From Owenweeksia sp965214115 (lineage in GTDB: Bacteria; Bacteroidota; Bacteroidia; Flavobacteriales; Schleiferiaceae), in NCBI GenBank assembly GCA_965214115.1, contig CBDCAU010000003.1, positions 496,001-560,000 on the forward strand: 64,000 nt of DNA, read 5' to 3'. Position numbers and translations under genes: made by a program. Positions 59,642-64,000 of this stretch are shown here, piece by piece. The notes under the pieces are model-generated. The model had not been told where the DNA came from. It worked only from the letters and a program-made list of their open reading frames with translations, and searched no databases. Position 1 is the first letter of the stretch, and every line of letters begins with the position of its first letter.

Positions 59642-59676
59642 GCAGTTGGCAGTCGGCAGTTTGCAGTCAGCAATCG
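59642..59676. repeat. Short tandem repeat of 7-base units
   Basis: Five imperfect GCAGTNN units (GCAGTTG GCAGTCG GCAGTTT and two more). Confidence 0.6.
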
Positions 59677-59767
59677 GTGAGCCGCTATTTCTCGATTGTT
59701 TCAGCGAAAATCAGATGGAAACCCGAGGGCGATACACTGGCCTCGAACACTACTTATTCATTATTAC

Positions 59768-60228
59768 CTATTCACTATTAAAAAACTTGCTGACGTCCAC
59801 CTTCTTCAAATCCAAGAACTCCCCGTCCAAGTGGTCAAAATCATCATCTGTCGTGATGAGTGTCAAATCGTAAACGTGGGCGGTGGCCGCAATCCACAAG
59901 TCGTTCTTGCCCATATTTCTTGCCGAGAATTTTTCTTTCTGCGGGAGTTTTCCTTGGGAGAAGGCATCGATTCGGGCGTAGGCGTTGAGGACTTGAAAAT
60001 CATTGATATCCAAAACTACCGACTTGTCAAGCAAATCTTTCAACCTTTTTTGGCGTCTTTCCCCCAATTGTTCTTTAAAACAAGAGATTTGAGTTCTCCA
60101 AGCGAAACCACAGAAAGGACACTTCCATCTTTGTCGGGGTCAAAGCCAATATGCTCCTCAATTTCAGCGGTCAGCTTTGGAAATCGAATTAATGTAACAA
60201 AAACACCTGTGTCAAAAAGGAAATCCAT
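59768..60228 (-). pseudogene. PIN-domain (VapC-like) toxin broken by a one-base frameshift
   Basis: The first frame (60228-60040) starts MDFLFDTGVFVTLI with the first catalytic Asp, carries LSVVSLGELKSLVL and stops after WGKDAKKG. The second frame (to 59768) continues KRLKDLLDKSVVLDIN to the PIN end NDLWIAATAHVYDLTLITTD and DDDFDHLDGEFLDLKK. Adding one A to the A6 run (plus-strand T6 at 60046-60051) gives a full 153-residue toxin that aligns without gaps from NNWG to AYAR with the second toxin at 60576. Its antitoxin gene is directly upstream and intact. Decay, an off-phase or a sequencing error are all possible. Confidence 0.8.
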
Positions 60229-60229
60229 T

Positions 60230-60514
60230 TTAGATGTCCTTCAGAAGTTTTTCCAATGGCTCGGTCAGATTAAATCCCTTAAACGAATTTCGCCACTCCT
60301 GAGCTGTGGGTTTTTTGTAATTCTGCTCTTTCTTTATCTGCTCCAAAGTTTTGTGTGGAAATTTTTCTTCGATGAATTTGTCCAAAACGTCCGTTTCTTC
60401 CGCTTTTTTTGGTCTCTCAAAAGTGGCTTCCATTTTCAATAACTCTTTCAGGTTCTCGCTCTCCCAAATACGTTTGGTCAGCCGCTTTTTCGTCTGTTCT
60501 AAAATTTCGCTCAT
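60230..60514 (-). CDS. Antitoxin of PIN-type TA module 1
   Basis: A 94-residue charged protein (KKRLTKRIWESENLKELLKM ... DVLDKFIEEKFPHKTLEQIK ... PTAQEWRNSFKGFNLTEPLE). Its stop is 1 base before the toxin start, as in coupled TA pairs. It shares its layout and the phrase HKTL-(x)2-(I/L)xxEQN with the module 2 antitoxin at 61031 but is otherwise diverged. It should bind and neutralise its PIN toxin and repress its promoter; family role, not shown here. Confidence 0.75.
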   Translation of the reverse strand: MSEILEQTKKRLTKRIWESENLKELLKMEATFERPKKAEETDVLDKFIEEKFPHKTLEQIKKEQNYKKPTAQEWRNSFKGFNLTEPLEKLLKDI

Positions 60515-60575
60515 CTCGGTAATATTTGATTTCGATTCGGTTTAACAAAGATAATTTATGCTTCTCCAAAAAATC

Positions 60576-61034
60576 TCATTTTGCAATGAAACGTTCGACA
60601 TCCACTTTTTTCAAATCCAAAAACTCGCCGTCCAGATGGTCAAAATCATCATCCGTCGTAATGAGAGTCAAATCGTAAACGTGGGCGGTGGCGGCAATCC
60701 ACAGGTCATTTTTGCCCATATTGCGCGCTGAGAATTTTTCTTTTTGTGGGAGTTTGCCTTGGGAGAAGGCATCGATTCGGGCGTAGGCGCTTAAAATTTT
60801 GGGGCTGGAAATATCGGTAATCACGAATCGGGTAAGCAATTCGTTCAAGGCTAAAATCTTGCGGTTTCCCCAACCATTTTGCAAAACGATAGAACGGATT
60901 TCGCCCAGTGAAACTACCGATAGCACTGGCGGCTCTACATCCTCAAAGAAATGATAGTGCGCATCCAATTTTTGGGAGATTTCATTTTGGCGCGCCAATA
61001 GCAAGAGGATGTTCGTGTCCAAATGATTTCTCAT
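60576..61034 (-). CDS. PIN-domain (VapC-like) toxin of TA module 2
   Basis: A 152-residue PIN ribonuclease. Acidic residues: Asp6 in HLDTNILLLL, Glu in SLGEIRSIVL, Asp in NDLWIAATAH and Asp in TTDDDFDHL. VapC-type toxins cut tRNA or rRNA. The last 64 residues from AYARIDAFS to KKVDV are identical to those of the frameshifted toxin 1, though the DNA differs at synonymous sites; the N-terminal half is diverged. The start overlaps the antitoxin stop by 4 bases. Confidence 0.88.
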   Translation of the reverse strand: MRNHLDTNILLLLARQNEISQKLDAHYHFFEDVEPPVLSVVSLGEIRSIVLQNGWGNRKILALNELLTRFVITDISSPKILSAYARIDAFSQGKLPQKEKFSARNMGKNDLWIAATAHVYDLTLITTDDDFDHLDGEFLDLKKVDVERFIAK

Positions 61035-61312
61035 CCTTTCAACTGTTCAAGCAGTAATTCAATGGGCTCTTGAATATCTATTTTTTTTGCCAAGCGGCTG
61101 AATTCTTCCCAGTCCATCGGCTTTACGTTTTGTTCCTCCGCCAGTTCATCCAGAGTTTTGTGTTTCAAAGAAGTTAGAATCACCTCGTTCAAATCCGCCT
61201 TTTCACCGCCATTTTCCAAAACCTCCGTCACGCGGCGCATTTCCGCCAAGCTGTCGATTTTCTGGATTCTGTGAATCGCGCGCCTTTTTTCTTTTTCTAA
61301 AATATCAGTCAT
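61031..61312 (-). CDS. Antitoxin of PIN-type TA module 2
   Basis: A 93-residue protein (TDILEKEKRRAIHRIQKIDS ... NEVILTSLKHKTLDELAEEQ ... EEFSRLAKKIDIQEPIELLL) sharing layout and the HKTL...EQN segment with the module 1 antitoxin. It is first in the four-gene minus-strand cluster, so both modules may be transcribed from its promoter. Confidence 0.75.
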   Translation of the reverse strand: MTDILEKEKRRAIHRIQKIDSLAEMRRVTEVLENGGEKADLNEVILTSLKHKTLDELAEEQNVKPMDWEEFSRLAKKIDIQEPIELLLEQLKG

Positions 61313-61496
61313 AAAGTCTAAATTTTTTAAGATTCCCGCTTCCCAAGTTTCTTCTACAAAATTACGTCTTCATTTCAGTTCAGATTTTGCCTTACCCAAC
61401 CGCCCAATTGAATTACTATCGAATTACTTATTGTATTACTACAGAATTACAATTGAATTACTTGTGTTCCCCTCAACCTTCCCCACTCCTTTATGT

Positions 61497-61504
61497 TAAG
61501 TTTG
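61497..61504 (+). promoter_or_regulatory. Candidate -7 promoter element before serC
   Basis: TAAGTTTG fits TAnnTTTG and lies 17 bases before the serC ATG. There is no TTG at the -33 position. Confidence 0.4.
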
Positions 61505-61521
61505 CCAAAATTTTCAAAAAA

Positions 61522-62610
61522 ATGGAAACCGCCACCAAAACAAAAGTCCACAACTACTCCGCCGGCCCGTGCATCCTGCCGCAAGACGTGCTAAAACAAG
61601 CCTCCGAAGCCTGCCTCGAATTCGACGGCCTCGGCCTCTCCCTTTTGGAAATCAGCCACCGCAGCAAAAACTTCGTGGCCGTGATGGAAAAAGCGCAGAA
61701 CTTAGTGCGCGAATTGATGGGCGTGCCCGACGGTTATTCCATCCTCTTTTTGCAGGGCGGCGCCAGTCTGGAATTTGTGATGACACCTTACAACCTGATG
61801 AAAAAAGACAACGGAAAAGCCGCTTATTTGGATACGGGAACGTGGAGCGCCAAAGCTATCAAAGAGGCGAAACGCCTTGGAAACGTGGACGTTGTGGCCA
61901 GTTCCAAGGATGCCAATTACAATTTCATCCCCAAAGGTTTCGACATTCCCTCCGATGCGGATTATTTCCATTGCACCAGCAACAACACCATTTTCGGGAC
62001 GCAAATCAAAGAATTTCCCAAGACGGATACGCTGAACGTTTGCGATATGAGCTCGGATATTTTGAGCCGTAAAATCAATGTGTCTGATTTCGATTTGATA
62101 TACGCTGGCGCGCAAAAAAATATGGGGCCGGCCGGTGCCACTTTGGTGATAGTGAAAGACGAAATTTTAGGCAAAAACGGCCGCGATATTCCGGCTTATT
62201 TGGATTATAAAATTCATATTGCCAAAGAGTCAATGTTCAATACTCCTCCAGTATTTTCCGTATATGTTTCGATGCTCACTTTGGAGTGGCTAAAATACAA
62301 TGGCGGAGTGGAATGGATTGCCCAAAGAAACCAGCAAAAAGCGGATCTGATTTACAATGAAATCGACCGTAATCCACTATTCAAAGGCACGGCCCAAAAA
62401 GAAGACCGCAGCACGATGAACGCCTGTTTCCTTTTGGAGGACGAATCGCACCAAGAACGCTTCGACAAAATGTGGAAAGAAGCTAACATCAGCGGCATAC
62501 CGGGCCACCGGAGCGTGGGCGGCTACCGCGCCAGTATGTACAATGCGCTGCCGCCGGAGAGTGTGGAGGTGCTGGTGGAGGTGATGAAGGAGTTGGAAAG
62601 GAAAGCGTAA
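61522..62610 (+). CDS. serC: Phosphoserine aminotransferase
   Basis: PLP enzyme converting 3-phosphohydroxypyruvate to phosphoserine (also acting in pyridoxine synthesis). 362 residues, normal length. Visible: VHNYSAGPCILPQDV, LSLLEISHRSKNF, LFLQGGASLEF, DMSSDILSR and the PLP-lysine motif YAGAQKNMGPAG (Lys199). The C-terminal GHRSVGGYRASMYNALP carries the phosphate-binding Arg/His. Start at ATG 61522; an upstream 45-residue extension through low-complexity AT-rich sequence is rejected. serA follows, giving a two-gene serine unit. Confidence 0.95.
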   Translation: METATKTKVHNYSAGPCILPQDVLKQASEACLEFDGLGLSLLEISHRSKNFVAVMEKAQNLVRELMGVPDGYSILFLQGGASLEFVMTPYNLMKKDNGKAAYLDTGTWSAKAIKEAKRLGNVDVVASSKDANYNFIPKGFDIPSDADYFHCTSNNTIFGTQIKEFPKTDTLNVCDMSSDILSRKINVSDFDLIYAGAQKNMGPAGATLVIVKDEILGKNGRDIPAYLDYKIHIAKESMFNTPPVFSVYVSMLTLEWLKYNGGVEWIAQRNQQKADLIYNEIDRNPLFKGTAQKEDRSTMNACFLLEDESHQERFDKMWKEANISGIPGHRSVGGYRASMYNALPPESVEVLVEVMKELERKA

Positions 62611-62735
62611 TATTGAATAGGTAATAATGAATAGGTAGTTTGTAAAAACTTCATTCAAAATCCCTGAACATTTCTGTTAAAAAAGTTATAAAAATTGGCA
62701 CATTGTCCAATTGACTAATTAGCAAATTGATAAAA

Positions 62736-63692
62736 ATGAAAATACTCGCCAACGACGGCATCAGCGAAAGCGGAAAAAAGAAACTGGAAGACGCCGGCCA
62801 CGAAGTGGAAACTACAAAAGTGGCGCAGGAACAACTGGCCGATTACATCAATGAAAATAAAGTAGCCGCACTCTTCGTGCGCAGCGCCACCAAAGTGCGC
62901 AAAGACTTGATTGACAGCACGAACGGAACGTTAAAAGCCATCGGTCGCGGCGGCGTGGGAATGGACAACATCAACGTGGACTACGCCCGCGAAAAAGGCA
63001 TCGCGGTCTTCAACACACCCGCCGCCAGTTCCCGCTCGGTGGCGGAATTGGTATTCGCGCATCTCTTTGGGATGGTGCGATTTCTTTTCGACAGCAACCA
63101 GCAAATGCCCCTTTCCGGCGACAGCAAATTCAAGGAGTTGAAAAAAAGCTACTCGGCCGGTATCGAACTGAAAGGCAAGACGTTGGGCATCATCGGCTTT
63201 GGCCGGATTGGCCAAGAAGTGGCGCGGATGGCCTACGGATTGGGAATGAACATCACCGCCGCCGACCGCAGCACCGACCAGAAAAAACTGGAAATCCCCT
63301 TCGCCGACGGCCAAAAAATCACCACCGAAATTGAGACCACTTCCATCGAAGAGGTTTTGAAAAAGTCGGATTTCGTAACCATCCACATTTCCGGCGCGGG
63401 CGAGGCTTTAATTGGCCAAAAAGAAATCGAATTGATGAAGGACAACGCCGGCATCGTGAACACGGCGCGCGGCGGCGTGGTGGACGAAGTGGCGCTGATG
63501 GAAGCCTTGGACAGCGGCAAACTCCGCTACGCCGCGCTGGATGTTTTCGTGAACGAACCCACCCCAGCAATGAAAATTTTGATGAGTCCTTACACTTCAC
63601 TTTCGCCGCACATCGGCGCGGCTACGCTGGAAGCGCAAGACCGGATTGGCGAGGAATTGGCGGAACAGACGATTGCCGTTTTGAAGAATTGA
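62736..63692 (+). CDS. serA: D-3-phosphoglycerate dehydrogenase (short form)
   Basis: Oxidises 3-phosphoglycerate to phosphohydroxypyruvate, the substrate of SerC. 318 residues with the D-2-hydroxyacid dehydrogenase layout: VRSATKVRKDLID, GRGGVGMDNINVDYA, NTPAASSRSVAELVFA, the NAD motif GFGRIGQEVA (about 152), NTARGGVVDE (catalytic Arg) and the catalytic His in SPHIGAATLEAQDRI. It has no C-terminal ACT domain, so no serine feedback through ACT is expected. ATG 62736 rather than the TTG three codons earlier. It lies 125 bases after serC. Confidence 0.9.
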   Translation: MKILANDGISESGKKKLEDAGHEVETTKVAQEQLADYINENKVAALFVRSATKVRKDLIDSTNGTLKAIGRGGVGMDNINVDYAREKGIAVFNTPAASSRSVAELVFAHLFGMVRFLFDSNQQMPLSGDSKFKELKKSYSAGIELKGKTLGIIGFGRIGQEVARMAYGLGMNITAADRSTDQKKLEIPFADGQKITTEIETTSIEEVLKKSDFVTIHISGAGEALIGQKEIELMKDNAGIVNTARGGVVDEVALMEALDSGKLRYAALDVFVNEPTPAMKILMSPYTSLSPHIGAATLEAQDRIGEELAEQTIAVLKN

Positions 63693-63758
63693 TGCCGCTG
63701 TTCCTCCCCTTTGGAAAGTCCCGATAATTATCGAGAAGGAGAAGCTTATGATTTTATG

Positions 63759-63786
63759 ACCCGTGGCGAAAGCTGCGGGTTTTTTA
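63759..63786 (+). terminator. Rho-independent terminator after serA
   Basis: Stem ACCCGTGGC/GCTGCGGGT (9 pairs, two G-U) with a GAAA tetraloop and a following T6 run. Confidence 0.85.
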
Positions 63787-63808
63787 TTTTTACCTAAATT
63801 TTTCCCGA

Positions 63809-64000
63809 ATGGAAACTTTACAATCCAAACGCTCCAACATTATCAATCGAATGAAAGAAATTTCTGAAATGGAAATTTTAACACAAATCGAGCATATTTT
63901 AAATAATAAAGAGTCAGAAATGTATATCACCTCCGATGCTCAAAAAGAGAGTATTTATGCAGGTTTGGATGACTTGAAAAATGGGCGCACCATTTCAGAA
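63809..64000 (+). CDS. Start of a small protein, possibly an antitoxin (3' end outside window)
   Basis: Open frame of 64 codons to the window end. METLQSKRSNIINRMKEISE is followed by helical charged sequence (ILTQIEHILNNKESEMYITS) ending YAGLDDLKNGRTISE. The charged helices and the D-L-K-x-G-R-T-I end resemble small TA antitoxins whose toxin would follow, but the partner cannot be seen. It starts 23 bases after the serA terminator. Confidence 0.5.
   Translation, partial: METLQSKRSNIINRMKEISEMEILTQIEHILNNKESEMYITSDAQKESIYAGLDDLKNGRTISE

Overview
The window comes from a Bacteroidota chromosome. The evidence is a type IX secretion pair (porU, porV), several secreted proteins with T9SS-type C-terminal sorting domains, a consensus Bacteroidota promoter (TTG-N19-TAnnTTTG) in front of the rRNA operon, and almost no Shine-Dalgarno sequences before genes. 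The long T9SS-exported mosaic proteins and GC-rich housekeeping genes would fit the Saprospiria/Chitinophagia side of the phylum, but I cannot fix the genus.

Layout. 1-8.8 kb: porU (5' end outside the window), porV, cytidine deaminase, a small lipoprotein, pyruvate dehydrogenase E1-alpha and E2, and an SDR oxidoreductase. 9.4-13.6 kb: an AT-richer accessory block with a deaminase/GHKL-ATPase/winged-helix fusion protein, then an SDR, an AraC regulator and a membrane protein. 14.3-20 kb: a full rrn operon (16S, tRNA-Ile, tRNA-Ala, a degenerate third tRNA, 23S, 5S, terminator). 20-31 kb: a hydrolase, a LuxR-type regulator, a RAYT transposase between two REP clusters, a beta-helix protein, a 1531-residue T9SS mosaic protein and a porin. 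31-46.6 kb: a broken TA pair, RhuM, a BASS transporter, outer-membrane proteins, a LytS/LytR-like two-component system, a methyltransferase, accA, a secreted endonuclease I and a lipoprotein. 46.7-64 kb: dnaB, a WG-repeat protein, an Abi/HEPN gene, lipoproteins, a protein usually mislabelled asparagine synthetase B, a frameshifted membrane glycosyltransferase, an EamA transporter, an LptF/LptG permease, tgt, two tandem PIN-type TA modules, serC-serA and the start of another possible antitoxin.

How genes work together. PorU (sortase) and PorV (shuttle) belong to the machinery that would export and anchor the sorting-domain proteins at 24.0 and 43.5 kb. PdhA and the E2 supply acetyl-CoA and AccA commits it to fatty acids. 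SerC and SerA form a serine pathway unit. The LptF/LptG permease belongs to lipopolysaccharide transport.

Most striking points. (1) The 16S 3' tail carries UCUCC instead of CCUCC, and the one gene with a long Shine-Dalgarno-like sequence (the deaminase-ATPase fusion) has nine bases exactly complementary to that altered tail. (2) Intergenic space is filled by several families of dispersed palindromic repeats. One has six hairpins with compensatory changes between copies, and another has its inner block inverted between copies. (3) Two genes are broken at homopolymers (A8 and A6), which could be phase variation, decay or sequencing error. All functions are read from sequence and family memory; no search was run.
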